From Bifidobacterium breve (lineage in GTDB: Bacteria > Actinomycetota > Acidimicrobiia > Acidimicrobiales > Ilumatobacteraceae): 44,163 bases of DNA. Location of the stretch: assembly GCA_945901725.1 (NCBI GenBank), contig CAMDLK010000008.1, forward strand, positions 1-44,163, read 5' to 3'. Shown one piece after another: positions 32,186-41,223 of the stretch. The number at the start of each line of letters is the position of its first letter. The first letter of the stretch is position 1. The position numbers were made by a program, and so were the translations under genes. The notes below the pieces were generated by a model that worked only from the letters and a program-made list of their open reading frames with translations, ran no database searches and was not told the DNA's origin.

Positions 32186-32476
32186 TCAGACCGCGATACC
32201 GCGGCGCCTCTTCAAAATTCTGCGACGCTCACGCTCGCTGCAACCGCCCCACACGCCATGATCAATGCGTTCTGCAAGTGCATATTCAAGACACGTGTTG
32301 CTCACTGGGCATCCCTTGCAAATTGCCCGTGCCCGGTCAACACCAACTCCGTCTGACGGGAAAAAGGTGGCTGGCGGGTAATTGCGGCAGTTGCCGTCGC
32401 CCATCCAGGATGTCGGTGAGTCATCGAACGGAAGGTTCGTGGCTGGTGCACTCGTAACTTGAAGTTGTACTTTCAT
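32186..32476 (-). CDS. WhiB-family transcriptional regulator, second copy
   Basis: 96 residues from the ATG at 32476, chosen because GAGGA lies about six bases upstream; the frame continues to 32557 without a comparable site. C30, C53, C56 and C62 give the WhiB iron-sulfur ligand spacing, and GVWGG precedes the basic tail RERRRILKRRRG. The 30-residue N-terminal extension has many polar residues (SAPATNLPFDDSP). It differs clearly from the WhiB at 30909, so the two are separate paralogues. It converges on tatA with a 5-base gap. Confidence 0.93.
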   Translation of the reverse strand: MKVQLQVTSAPATNLPFDDSPTSWMGDGNCRNYPPATFFPSDGVGVDRARAICKGCPVSNTCLEYALAERIDHGVWGGCSERERRRILKRRRGIAV

Positions 32477-32765
32477 GGCTGTCCTCGCTTCATCTGAAAC
32501 AGATGCTCTTGGTTCGGTGTCTGTATGACGCCGAGTCATGGCGGGAAGTTCCCGCAATTCCAGTCAAGCACGGGCGTGTGGTCCCACGTCGGCACAATGA
32601 GTAAAGGTTTGGTAAAGATATGACTTATCCACAGGATGGACCTGGAAAAAGGCATGAAAATCGCCCAAAAATGTTCAGAAGTCGTCGTGCGCGTGCCCCG
32701 ATAGGCTATTTGAAGTTCGCTATTGATTCACACGTGCAACTCTTGCATTGCAGTTCGGAGACACC
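32477..32765. other. 289-base divergent region between whiB and the small hypothetical gene
   Basis: The gap holds a perfect TTATCCACA (DnaA-box consensus) at 32625-32633, in an AT-rich stretch. No tRNA, terminator or open reading frame of interest was seen; the frame across 32728-32937 on the minus strand is a shadow. The single DnaA box is not an origin by itself. Confidence 0.5.
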
Positions 32766-33032
32766 ATGACAGATACACAGATTCCTCAGGCCCCGAAAGC
32801 TCATGCCCGCATCGCGTTTCTTGGTGCAGTATCTCCTCATTGGGAGGTCTACTCAGACTGGGGCGATCAGACAGTTCTTGATGAATTCCGTTCGCGTGTT
32901 CTAGCTCGTCTTGTCTTGCTTCCTCGTGACGATCCACAATTTCGCCGCAACATGGCCCGCATTGTTCGCGATGCTGAGCGTGAACTCATTTCCATTGAAT
33001 GGGACATGGGTGACCCTGACTACGAGTTCTGA
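32766..33032 (+). CDS. Small hypothetical protein
   Basis: 88 residues from the ATG at 32766, preceded by GGAG at 32755-32758; the frame opens earlier at 32748 without a site. It is acidic and mostly helical, with conserved-looking segments IAFLGAVSPHWEVYSDWGDQ and a C-terminal acidic DMGDPDYEF. I do not recognise the family. No signal peptide or membrane segment. It stands alone between a divergent whiB and the polyphosphate kinase gene. Confidence 0.6.
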   Translation: MTDTQIPQAPKAHARIAFLGAVSPHWEVYSDWGDQTVLDEFRSRVLARLVLLPRDDPQFRRNMARIVRDAERELISIEWDMGDPDYEF

Positions 33033-33137
33033 TTCGAAGTCGTGGGTAACACGGGCAGCGCTGCTGGATGAACACATGGCTAACTCATTGACTTTGACAT
33101 ACCGTCAATCGCTCTGCTCTCACTACTATCTTGTCGC

Positions 33138-35213
33138 ATGAGTCGTTTAATTGGCAACCGTGAACTGAGCTGGCTTGATTTCAATGAACGCGTTTTGGCG
33201 CTCGCCCGTGAAACCTCGGTGCCATTGCTTGAGCGCATCAAATTCTGTGCCATCTTTTGCTCGAACCTTGATGAGTTTTACCAGGTACGAGTTGCAGCAC
33301 TGAAGGGCCAAGTTGCCGCTGGTGTTCAAACAACATCTTCAGATGGGTTGTCACCCACTCGTCAGTTAAACGAGATTGCTCATCGGGTTGATTACTTGGT
33401 ATCCGAACATGAGAACTTGCTCCTCAACGAACTGTTTCCTTCGCTTGAAAAACATGGGGTGGTGATTTGCCGGTGGGAAGACCTTACCGAAGAAGAACGT
33501 GCCAGCATGAAGAACTTCTTCGAGCGCCAGTTATTTCCAGTTCTTACTCCACTTGCTGTTGATCCGTCGCACCCGTTCCCGTACATTTCAAACATGGCTA
33601 TCAGCCTTGGCGTATTAGTTCGTGATGCCAGTTCAGGTGAACAACGTTTTGCCCGCGTCAAAATTCCTACGTTCTTAAAGCGATTTCACAAAATTTCTGA
33701 AGGTCGCTACGTAATGAGTGAAGATGTCATTGCAGCCCACGTTGCAGATCTTTTTGTCGGAATGGATATTGTCCATGTCAGCGCGTTCAGAGTTACACGT
33801 AACGCAGACCTCACGCTTGATGATGAAGATGCAGATGATTTGCTCGCCGCAGTCGAGATGGAATTGCGCCGCCGACGTTTTGGTAGAGCAGTTCGTCTTG
33901 AAGTGGATCACCACATCAACCCTGATGTTCTTGACATGTTGTTGGAAGAACTTGATCTGGAAAGAACTGATGTTTCTTTTCACACAGCCCCACTTGCGTT
34001 ATCTTGCTTGTGGGAATTGCACGGTTTAGATGAGCCAACACTGAAGGACACTCCGTGGCGGTCTGTCACTGCAGGCCGTTTGGCTGCCGCTGATGGCAAC
34101 GACCAGTCAATGTTTAGCGTGTTGCGTCAACGTGACCTTTTGGTGCACCACCCGTACGAGTCGTTTTCTTCATCAACTGAGGAATTTCTTGAGCAAGCCG
34201 CCAATGATCCTCGTGTGCAAGGAATCAAGATCACTTTGTACCGCACGTCAGGTGATTCACCTATTGCGCGCAGTCTTATTAAGGCTGCTGAACTAGGAAA
34301 ACAAGTTGTGGCGCTTATTGAATTGACTGCTCGATTCGATGAAGCAACCAATGTGACATGGGCTAAAGAACTTGAACGTGCAGGTGTCCATGTGGTGTAC
34401 GGCGTTGTCGGGTTAAAGACTCACTGCAAGTGCGTGTTAGTTGTTCGTCAAGAAGAATCTGGGCTGCGTCGATACGTGCATGTGGGTACCGGTAACTACA
34501 ACTCAAAAACTGCGCGAATTTATGAAGACATTGGTCTTTTCACCTGTGATGAGAAAATTGGAGATGATGTTTCTCACTTGTTCAACTCCTTAACCGGTTT
34601 TGACAAAGATCATGATTTCAATAGCTTGATAGTCGCTCCTCGATACTTGCGCAGCAGAATTGTTCAACTAATTGAAAATGAAATTTCATATGGCAGTGAA
34701 GGACACATTGTGATGAAAATCAATGGTCTTGCAGACGCTCGTATGATTGAGCTTTTGTACCAGGCAAGTGAAGCTGGTGTTCACATTGACCTTGTAGTGA
34801 GAGGCATCTGTTGTATTCGGCCTAGTTCAGAACATGAACAAAACATCCGCATTCGCTCAGTTTTAGGTCGCTATCTAGAGCATTCGCGGATGTATCGCTT
34901 CGCTCACGGCGGACAAGATAATGGACCGGTGTATTACATCGGATCGGCTGACATGATGCCGCGCAACCTTGATAAGCGAGTTGAAGTTCTAATCCCTGTA
35001 GAACATCCAAAGCATCGTGCATGGATTGAAGAAGTCTTTTCCACTCTTCTTTCAGACGACGTTGTGGCATTCGAAATGAATCGCGAAGGTAATTGGCGTC
35101 GTGTCGGACCTGTCGACTATGTGCCAGTGAATGATGCTCAGTATCGAATTCACCAAAGGGACTCGGAATCGCAGTTGAAACAGGGAATGCCTGAGGGCAC
35201 TATCTCTCTCTAA
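33138..35213 (+). CDS. ppk1: Polyphosphate kinase
   Basis: 691 residues. The N-terminal NRELSWLDFNERVL and the C-terminal tail match Ppk1. The phosphorylated histidine is H429 in LKTHCKCVL, and the second catalytic histidine region is RYLEHSRMYRF. It makes long-chain polyphosphate from the terminal phosphate of ATP. It is followed by phoU and the SenX3/RegX3-like pair, an arrangement that links polyphosphate storage to phosphate signalling. The length is normal. Confidence 0.95.
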   Translation: MSRLIGNRELSWLDFNERVLALARETSVPLLERIKFCAIFCSNLDEFYQVRVAALKGQVAAGVQTTSSDGLSPTRQLNEIAHRVDYLVSEHENLLLNELFPSLEKHGVVICRWEDLTEEERASMKNFFERQLFPVLTPLAVDPSHPFPYISNMAISLGVLVRDASSGEQRFARVKIPTFLKRFHKISEGRYVMSEDVIAAHVADLFVGMDIVHVSAFRVTRNADLTLDDEDADDLLAAVEMELRRRRFGRAVRLEVDHHINPDVLDMLLEELDLERTDVSFHTAPLALSCLWELHGLDEPTLKDTPWRSVTAGRLAAADGNDQSMFSVLRQRDLLVHHPYESFSSSTEEFLEQAANDPRVQGIKITLYRTSGDSPIARSLIKAAELGKQVVALIELTARFDEATNVTWAKELERAGVHVVYGVVGLKTHCKCVLVVRQEESGLRRYVHVGTGNYNSKTARIYEDIGLFTCDEKIGDDVSHLFNSLTGFDKDHDFNSLIVAPRYLRSRIVQLIENEISYGSEGHIVMKINGLADARMIELLYQASEAGVHIDLVVRGICCIRPSSEHEQNIRIRSVLGRYLEHSRMYRFAHGGQDNGPVYYIGSADMMPRNLDKRVEVLIPVEHPKHRAWIEEVFSTLLSDDVVAFEMNREGNWRRVGPVDYVPVNDAQYRIHQRDSESQLKQGMPEGTISL

Positions 35214-35319
35214 CTACCCAGTACAAGTTCTTTTCTCGTTCATATTGTGACAGACTGTTGTACGCCTGCTTGTCCCTACCGTGGAGTCGCTCGCATCTAT
35301 TTGTTTCTTAGGGGGAATC

Positions 35320-36057
35320 ATGGACGAACTTCGAAAAGGCTTTCACCAGCAATTAGATGGTGTACGCACTGAACTTGTGCGGTTGGCTGCAACTGTTATT
35401 GAAGCTATTCCTCGTGCCACAGCAGTCATTCTTAATGGTGACTTAGAGGGTGCCGATGCCTTGATTCAGTTCGATGATGAGATTGACTCGCTCTCGTTGG
35501 AACTAGAAGAACGTTGCTATCAGATCCTCGCGTTACAAGCTCCGGTAGCCGGCGACCTTCGACAGGTTGTGTCTGTCGTGAAGATGATTGCGGAAATTGA
35601 ACGGTCTGCAGACCTTGCAGTCAATATCTGTAAAGCTGCGCGTCGAATTTACGGTCATGAGCTTGATCCGCGTCTCCGTGGGTTGATTGCACGCATGGGT
35701 GAGCAGGCTGAACAATTGTGGGAATCAGCTCTTGAGTCTTTCGAAGAAAATGATGCAGCTAAAGCAGCAGCCATCGACGACATGGACTCGTACCTAGACA
35801 GCTTGCAGCGTGAATTCGTTCAGGCAATCCTTGAGAGTCATTCAGAAAACTCAATCGACCTGCAAGTTGCAATTCAGCTTGCGGTTGTAGCCCGTTTTTA
35901 TGAACGCATTGGCGACCATGCGGTGAACATTGGTGAGCGTGTGCGGTATTTGGTGACAGGTTGGTTGCCGGAACATAAAGGTGCAGCGCGATTCCGCCAA
36001 AAATCTGCTGAGGACGACACTGATGGCATTCCGTTCTTCAACACCGAAGAAAGTTAA
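35320..36057 (+). CDS. phoU: Phosphate signalling protein PhoU
   Basis: 245 residues from the ATG at 35320, with GGGGAA just upstream; the frame opens earlier at 35281 without a good site. Two three-helix bundles are visible, each with the E-x-x-x-D/N-x-A-V/C segment: IERSADLAVNICKAA and YERIGDHAVNIGERV. PhoU proteins bind metal and link the phosphate transporter to the sensor kinase. The Pst transporter genes are not in the window. The gene is in line with ppk1 and the sensor kinase, with short gaps, suggesting one phosphate operon. Confidence 0.93.
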   Translation: MDELRKGFHQQLDGVRTELVRLAATVIEAIPRATAVILNGDLEGADALIQFDDEIDSLSLELEERCYQILALQAPVAGDLRQVVSVVKMIAEIERSADLAVNICKAARRIYGHELDPRLRGLIARMGEQAEQLWESALESFEENDAAKAAAIDDMDSYLDSLQREFVQAILESHSENSIDLQVAIQLAVVARFYERIGDHAVNIGERVRYLVTGWLPEHKGAARFRQKSAEDDTDGIPFFNTEES

Positions 36058-36078
36058 ATCCGCCAGTTCGGCATCGAT

Positions 36079-37191
36079 ATGTGGTGGCTAGTTGTTGGCG
36101 TTGTTTGCGGTGTAGGAGTGGGCTTTATTGTTCGCGACCGCACTCGCAGCCCTCGTAATGTCTCCGCTCCTGTTGTTGACGAACCAGCATCGCTGCAAGA
36201 TTCAGAAGCAGAAATCAAAGTGCTGCTCGATGCGCTTCCCATGGGCGTCGTTGTGCTTCTTCCAGATGGTCAAGAGCGTTTTCGAAATACCGTTGCAATG
36301 TCGATAGCAGGCGCTCGTCATGCCGACGTACTTGTTGAAGCGGCCGCAGAACGATTACTTGCGTTGGCACTTCGTGGTCTTGAAAGTCGTGAGCAGATTC
36401 AATTAGCTGGGCCTCCGCAACGTGTTATTGAAGTACGAGCAATTCCACTCGTAGATGGTGGAGCAATAGCAATCATGGACGACGTCACAGAACGGTGGCG
36501 AATTGACCAGGTGCGTACGGACTTTGTTGCGAACGTCAGCCATGAACTCAAAACCCCGGTTGGTGCAATCTCTGTGTTGGCAGAGACTATTGAGGGCGAG
36601 ACCGATGATGAATTGGTACTACGGCTCACTAATCGCATGGTGATCGAAGCACAGCGTATGGCCCGCACTATTGATGACCTGCTTGAACTGTCGCGTATCG
36701 AATTAGGCGGCGAAATGTTGTTGGTTGACATTGATATGGCGGATGTGGCAGCAGAGGCTGTGGAGCGCGTGAGTCCTATTGCAATGCGCAAAGGTGTGCC
36801 CGTGTTGTTGACTTCTGAGAAAGGCATCGCAATAGTTTCTGGCGACTTCTTTCAATTGGTGACCGCAGTGAAGAACCTGGTGGAGAACGCAGTCAAGTAC
36901 AGCGATCAGACTCATCAAGTTGATATTCGGGTTCTCGCAACTGACGCCACTGTGTCTGTGGAGGTGGAAGATAGGGGTATCGGAATCCCAGCTGACAGCA
37001 TTGATCGCATTTTCGAACGCTTTTACCGGGTTGATCGAGCCCGTAATCGGGCCACCGGCGGCACAGGCCTCGGGCTCTCGATAGTGCGCCATGTGGCCAC
37101 CAATCATGGCGGGGAGGTGAACGTACGGTCTCGGGAAGGTGAAGGTTCGACGTTTATTCTCCAGATACCTCGTGTTTTGAGGCCAACATGA
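36079..37191 (+). CDS. senX3: SenX3-like sensor histidine kinase
   Basis: 370 residues. Residues 3-18 form one membrane segment. Residues about 45-140 look like a PAS domain (MGVVVLLPDG, then RAIPLVDGGAIAIMDDVTERW). The phosphorylated histidine is H155 in VSHELKTP. The ATP-binding domain has NLVENAVKYSD, DRGIGIP and GTGLGLSIV. It phosphorylates the response regulator 16 bases downstream. A single membrane helix and a cytoplasmic PAS match the mycobacterial SenX3 layout. It acts as the phosphate-starvation sensor, presumably through PhoU. Confidence 0.93.
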   Translation: MWWLVVGVVCGVGVGFIVRDRTRSPRNVSAPVVDEPASLQDSEAEIKVLLDALPMGVVVLLPDGQERFRNTVAMSIAGARHADVLVEAAAERLLALALRGLESREQIQLAGPPQRVIEVRAIPLVDGGAIAIMDDVTERWRIDQVRTDFVANVSHELKTPVGAISVLAETIEGETDDELVLRLTNRMVIEAQRMARTIDDLLELSRIELGGEMLLVDIDMADVAAEAVERVSPIAMRKGVPVLLTSEKGIAIVSGDFFQLVTAVKNLVENAVKYSDQTHQVDIRVLATDATVSVEVEDRGIGIPADSIDRIFERFYRVDRARNRATGGTGLGLSIVRHVATNHGGEVNVRSREGEGSTFILQIPRVLRPT

Positions 37192-37207
37192 GTCACTATG
37201 GGAGGGC

Positions 37208-37933
37208 ATGGTGAACGCACGGACAGCAACAGGTATCCCAACGGTGTTGGTAGTAGAAGACGAAGAGTCATTCATTGAGGCGTTGCAGGTCGGCTTAAAG
37301 CGCGAAGGATTCCGTGTTGAGGTTGCCCGTGATGGTTTGCAGGCTCTTGAAATGTTCGATCTTGTTCAGCCAGATCTCGTGCTGCTTGATGTCATGTTGC
37401 CAAAAATGTCTGGCATTGATGTGTGTCGTCAATTACGCAAGAAGACCACAACCCCAATCATCATGGTGACTGCGAAAGGCGCAGAGATTGACACTGTCGT
37501 TGGTCTCGAAGTTGGAGCAGATGATTACGTAACTAAGCCATACCGTCTTCGTGAATTAACAGCACGTATGCGCGCGGTGATGCGTCGCGTGCCAAATGAT
37601 CGTGGCGGCGAACTTTCCGGAGCATCTATTGAAGTTGGCGACGTGGCACTTGATCCTGATCAGCATGAAGTAATCATTCGTGGAGAAGCACAAGCGTTGC
37701 CACTAAAGGAATTTGAGCTGCTTCATATCTTGCTCGCTAATGCAGGGCGCGTGTTGCCCCGAGAAACTCTGATTGACCGTGTGTGGGGCAGCGACTATGT
37801 GGGAGACACAAAGACGCTTGATGTCCATGTCAAGCGTTTACGTTCAAAAATTGAAGATGATCCGGCCAATCCGACTCGTATCGTCACTATTCGTGGTCTC
37901 GGATACAAGTACGACAAACAACGTACGGCGTAG
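37208..37933 (+). CDS. regX3: RegX3-like response regulator, OmpR/PhoB type
   Basis: 241 residues. The receiver domain has an acidic pocket (VVEDEE), the phospho-acceptor D61 in LLDVMLP and K110 in DYVTKPY. The C-terminal winged-helix domain (about 140-238) has ALPLKEFELL, RVLPRETLIDRVWGS and LDVHVKRLRSKIEDDP. It is a DNA-binding regulator of phosphate-starvation genes. A GTG at 37211, four bases after GGGAGGG, is as likely a start as the ATG at 37208, which is only one base from that site. Confidence 0.93.
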   Translation: MVNARTATGIPTVLVVEDEESFIEALQVGLKREGFRVEVARDGLQALEMFDLVQPDLVLLDVMLPKMSGIDVCRQLRKKTTTPIIMVTAKGAEIDTVVGLEVGADDYVTKPYRLRELTARMRAVMRRVPNDRGGELSGASIEVGDVALDPDQHEVIIRGEAQALPLKEFELLHILLANAGRVLPRETLIDRVWGSDYVGDTKTLDVHVKRLRSKIEDDPANPTRIVTIRGLGYKYDKQRTA

Positions 37934-37942
37934 TATCGCTGC

Positions 37943-39178
37943 GTGGTAACGCGGCGCAAAACTCAACCTTTAGAAAACGGCGGTCTGCCTCCCGTCACTG
38001 CTTTTCAGAGGTTGTCGCGCACTCATTCACTGATGGTGGCCGGCGAAACATCTATGACATTGGCGCTCGCTGATTCGCTCTTTTTGTCGATTAGCCCTGA
38101 TGCAGCTCGAACCAAAGTGATTTTGTTTCTTGCAGTGAGCATGGCGCCATTCGCCATTGTGGCGCCGTTTGTCGGGCCTCTCGTTGACCGCATGCGCGGT
38201 GGACAACGCATGGTGGTGCTGATGGTTGCCATCTTGCGTGCGCTTGTACTGATCGGCATGATGCAATCACTTGATTCGCTTGCGCTTTTCCCATTGGCGT
38301 TCGCATCACTTGTTCTTGCAAAGACATATTCAATTGCAAAATCCTCGTTAGTGCCCACCACGATTTCAGATCCTGATGGTTTGGTGACAGCTAACAGCAA
38401 ACTGGGTCAGATTGCAGGCATTACTGGGTTTGTCGTCGTTGTTCCAGTTGGACTTCTGCAATTTCTTAGTTCGCAAGCCGCTCTTGGCTTTGGAGTTCTT
38501 GCATTTCTTGCTGCCGCTCTCAACGCAAACCGCTTACCGAAAAGTGTTGTTGCTGCAACACCGGCAGATGCTTTGGAAACCGAAGAGTTGCATTCTGAAA
38601 GCGTCGTAGCGGCCGCAAATGCAATGCGAGTATTGCGTGGGGTAGTCGGGTTTATGTTCTTCCATTTGGCGTTTTGGTTGCGTCGTGAAATAGCTGGAAC
38701 TGCCTGGTTTGGATTGGCGATTGGATTATCCGGACTTGCAACACTGGGTGCAAACTTCGTTGGTCCGTCTTTGAGAAAAAGGATGCGCGTAGAGACAATG
38801 CTTCTGTTTGCGCTTGTCTCTGTGGGAATAGTTGGCATCGGAACCGCTTGGTACGGACGCATTACTGGCGGAATTTTGTTAGCAGCCGTTGTCAATGCAG
38901 CCGCTGCCATTGGTCGACTCGCATTTGAGGCGACTGTGCAAAGTGGTGCTCCCGATGCAAACAGAGGCCGGGCCTTCTCGCGCTTTGAAACTCAGAATCA
39001 GATGGCCTGGGTCGCTGGCGGACTAATACCGGTGATCTTTGCACCAGCCGGATGGGTCGGGTTTGCCGTGGTTGGCGTGGTGGGTGTTGCGGGTGCTGTG
39101 ATGTACGCGCAAATGCGCGGATTGACTATTGGATCTCGAGGCGGGCGAGCCACAGGCCAGGCGCGTCGATCTCATTAG
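37943..39178 (+). CDS. Major facilitator superfamily transporter
   Basis: 411 residues from a GTG nine bases after the regX3 stop, so possibly in the same transcript. About ten to twelve hydrophobic segments are spread along the protein, with the cytoplasmic loop motif FVGPLVDRMRGGQRM (G-x-x-x-D-R) after the second, typical of MFS carriers. It begins with a short basic cytoplasmic tail. The substrate cannot be predicted; there is no sign of sugar or drug specificity. Its 3' end overlaps the end of the zincin-like gene on the other strand by 53 bases. Confidence 0.85.
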   Translation: MVTRRKTQPLENGGLPPVTAFQRLSRTHSLMVAGETSMTLALADSLFLSISPDAARTKVILFLAVSMAPFAIVAPFVGPLVDRMRGGQRMVVLMVAILRALVLIGMMQSLDSLALFPLAFASLVLAKTYSIAKSSLVPTTISDPDGLVTANSKLGQIAGITGFVVVVPVGLLQFLSSQAALGFGVLAFLAAALNANRLPKSVVAATPADALETEELHSESVVAAANAMRVLRGVVGFMFFHLAFWLRREIAGTAWFGLAIGLSGLATLGANFVGPSLRKRMRVETMLLFALVSVGIVGIGTAWYGRITGGILLAAVVNAAAAIGRLAFEATVQSGAPDANRGRAFSRFETQNQMAWVAGGLIPVIFAPAGWVGFAVVGVVGVAGAVMYAQMRGLTIGSRGGRATGQARRSH

Positions 39179-40304
39179 GCGTAGGCAAATTTCCTGTGGC
39201 CGAAACAAGAGATGGCAGCAATGCTGCGGCATCACGCTCGACTACACCTTGAATGAATGCACGGCCACGTTGTTGTTGGGCACGTGTCTGGGAAATACCA
39301 AGAAGTTGTTCCACTAGATGTGAGTTTGTGCCGTTCTGCACGCGACGTCGACGGACAGCTTCGGCAATTGGAGAGGCCCCACCCAAAAGACGAGCGCTGA
39401 CAGAGTCAACGACGTAGTCGATGTAACCAGAAATTGCGGCTATGTGAGCGTCAAGAACAGGCGCAAGAGCTTCTTGTTCCGCTGTGCGTGAGGCGCCCAT
39501 CATGACCATTGGGTTAGAGAACAGATTCTGCACAGCCGCCATTGCATCAGCATCGGCTGGGTCAAGATCTGTGAGAGACGACATCAATGCATCAGGATTT
39601 GGTCGAAACGCAGAGACATGTGCCTGCACCAATGTGGTGAGTCCGTCAGCGATAGCTGGCGCCGCAAGAACTGCATGTGAAGCAAGTTCGTGAATGAGGA
39701 CCCACATGCGTAGGTCGTCTTTAGGAATTTCCCATTCCGTTGCGAACGCGTCAACTGAAGATGCAACGATAAGGATTTCCGATGCGTGAGGTCGTGCAAG
39801 CGGAATTTCATATTGTCCGAGAGCGTGACTTGCAAGCGCGCCAATCATTGAGCCAACAGACATCCCCATCATGGCGGGGGCCATCATTGTTGAAAGGTTT
39901 GCCATCATGGCTGTCATCGGATCATCAGGAACATCACTATCTGTGTTCTGTGGCTGAAGCGCTGTAGCAAGGTTTGTGAATAGGGGGCGCAGGTCAGTCA
40001 AGGCGCGATGTGCCCACCGTGCTCGCGTTGTGGTGAGAATTTCCGTATGCGTATCGTTTGATCCGGTGGAGAGAGACGTGATCGCCCGAACATGCATATC
40101 GGCAATGTCTGCAAGCGAATTGAACGCTAGGCGTGTGGCTGTATCTGGTTCTGGGTCTGGTGAATCACCTACAGCGCCTAGTTGTGCGAACTGTTGTGCA
40201 AGGTCCCAGTTCAGCGGCCCTTGACCAGCCATTGCCCTCATCATGTCGTTAAAGAAGGGAATGCCACCGAAAGGATTGGGAGCGTTCATATCGCCATCAG
40301 CCAT
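39126..40304 (-). CDS. Zincin_2/DUF2342-family protein, metal motif degenerate
   Basis: 392 residues. The Met/Gly-rich helical core MMAPAMMGMSVGSMIGALASHALGQYEIPL and the segment around LIHELASHAVLAAPAIADG are typical of the actinobacterial DUF2342/Zincin_2 family. In that family the zinc motif is HExxH, but here the histidine three after the glutamate is replaced (HELAS), with the next H one residue later. It is therefore probably inactive as a protease or a divergent subtype. There is no signal peptide. The 3' end overlaps the MFS gene by 53 bases. Confidence 0.8.
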   Translation of the reverse strand: MADGDMNAPNPFGGIPFFNDMMRAMAGQGPLNWDLAQQFAQLGAVGDSPDPEPDTATRLAFNSLADIADMHVRAITSLSTGSNDTHTEILTTTRARWAHRALTDLRPLFTNLATALQPQNTDSDVPDDPMTAMMANLSTMMAPAMMGMSVGSMIGALASHALGQYEIPLARPHASEILIVASSVDAFATEWEIPKDDLRMWVLIHELASHAVLAAPAIADGLTTLVQAHVSAFRPNPDALMSSLTDLDPADADAMAAVQNLFSNPMVMMGASRTAEQEALAPVLDAHIAAISGYIDYVVDSVSARLLGGASPIAEAVRRRRVQNGTNSHLVEQLLGISQTRAQQQRGRAFIQGVVERDAAALLPSLVSATGNLPTPNEIDAPGLWLARLEIQ

Positions 40305-40340
40305 TCACTCATGATAGGAGGCGCGACGTGAGTTACATCG

Positions 40341-41138
40341 TCAGGGTTGACGCAAGAGTGTGCGAATCATGCCAATTATCGAATCTTTATTCAGCATCCA
40401 AGCAGAGTGATCGCGGCGCACCACGATTCCGACCAATTGTCCTTGCGAATCACGAACTGTTGCAAGTCCATGAATTATGTCGGTGGAATTGATTGGCACA
40501 TCGGTTGATTTGTCATCAGTCGACAAACTGGGCTGAGGCACAAACGAAACCGCCGCGGCTGTGTCGACAACTTGATACTGCGATAGATCTGAAATTTGAG
40601 TGGGGTCAATCAGGTGACTCAGATCTGGTGCAGGTCCCCACACTGACTTTTCTTCACAATGAACGAGAGCGAGTCCGGTCGATGGATCTGTTGCGACAAT
40701 CTTGACGGGTGCACTGAGTCCAGTCTCGGATGTGACCCAAAGAGACGTGGCTGTAGTTAGGTCATCGCTGGCCGCAATCCAGACGCCGTTTCCAAGCGAC
40801 AGTGCCGACGTAGTGCCTGCGTCGCTCTTGATGACTGTCATCTCCTTCGGCGAGTAGTTCTTGACCAGTGGAACGGTGCTGCTTGGCGACGCTTGAAACA
40901 CAGCCACTATTTCTTCACGGTATGAAGAGATGCCCTTTGGTATAGCGATGGCGAGAACAGCACCTGATGCAACCAAGCTGAGTCCCGCCGCAAAGGCTGT
41001 GAGGCGTCGACTAATTCTTGGCGGTGTTGTGAGGAAATCTGTACGAGCAGCATCTGCCATCTCGGCTGGGTGACGCCAGGTGCGTTCGTACGCGGGCACC
41101 GGAGCCTGATCTCGGTTCTCAAATTCATCGGCACTCAC
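40341..41138 (-). CDS. Membrane protein with degenerate trypsin-like domain
   Basis: 265 residues. The N-terminal cytoplasmic part has the YERTWRHPAE motif common in actinobacterial HtrA-like proteins. A single membrane segment follows at about residues 46-67 (LTAFAAGLSLVASGAVLAIA). The outer part has the beta-barrel pattern of a trypsin-like fold (GNGVWIAASDDLTTATSLWV, then KIVATDPSTGLALVHC), but the usual catalytic serine context GNSGGP is absent and the end has GQLVGIVVRRDHSAWML instead. It looks like a pseudo-protease. The role may be binding or scaffolding outside the membrane. Confidence 0.7.
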   Translation of the reverse strand: MSADEFENRDQAPVPAYERTWRHPAEMADAARTDFLTTPPRISRRLTAFAAGLSLVASGAVLAIAIPKGISSYREEIVAVFQASPSSTVPLVKNYSPKEMTVIKSDAGTTSALSLGNGVWIAASDDLTTATSLWVTSETGLSAPVKIVATDPSTGLALVHCEEKSVWGPAPDLSHLIDPTQISDLSQYQVVDTAAAVSFVPQPSLSTDDKSTDVPINSTDIIHGLATVRDSQGQLVGIVVRRDHSAWMLNKDSIIGMIRTLLRQP

Positions 41139-41223
41139 AAGTGTCAGACACTAATCGCGATGGGTACTCAAGTGTCGGCGCCATCGCAAGCCCTACCTCG
41201 TGCTGTGAGAGTACGATTGACCC

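Noticed and set aside
32625-32633. Replication origin based on a DnaA box
   Set aside because: Only one box, no dnaA/dnaN genes nearby and no AT-rich unwinding element with box clusters.
35238-35248. GTTCATATTGT as a phosphate-box site before phoU
   Set aside because: Only one half-site resembles the PHO box; no second direct repeat at the expected spacing.
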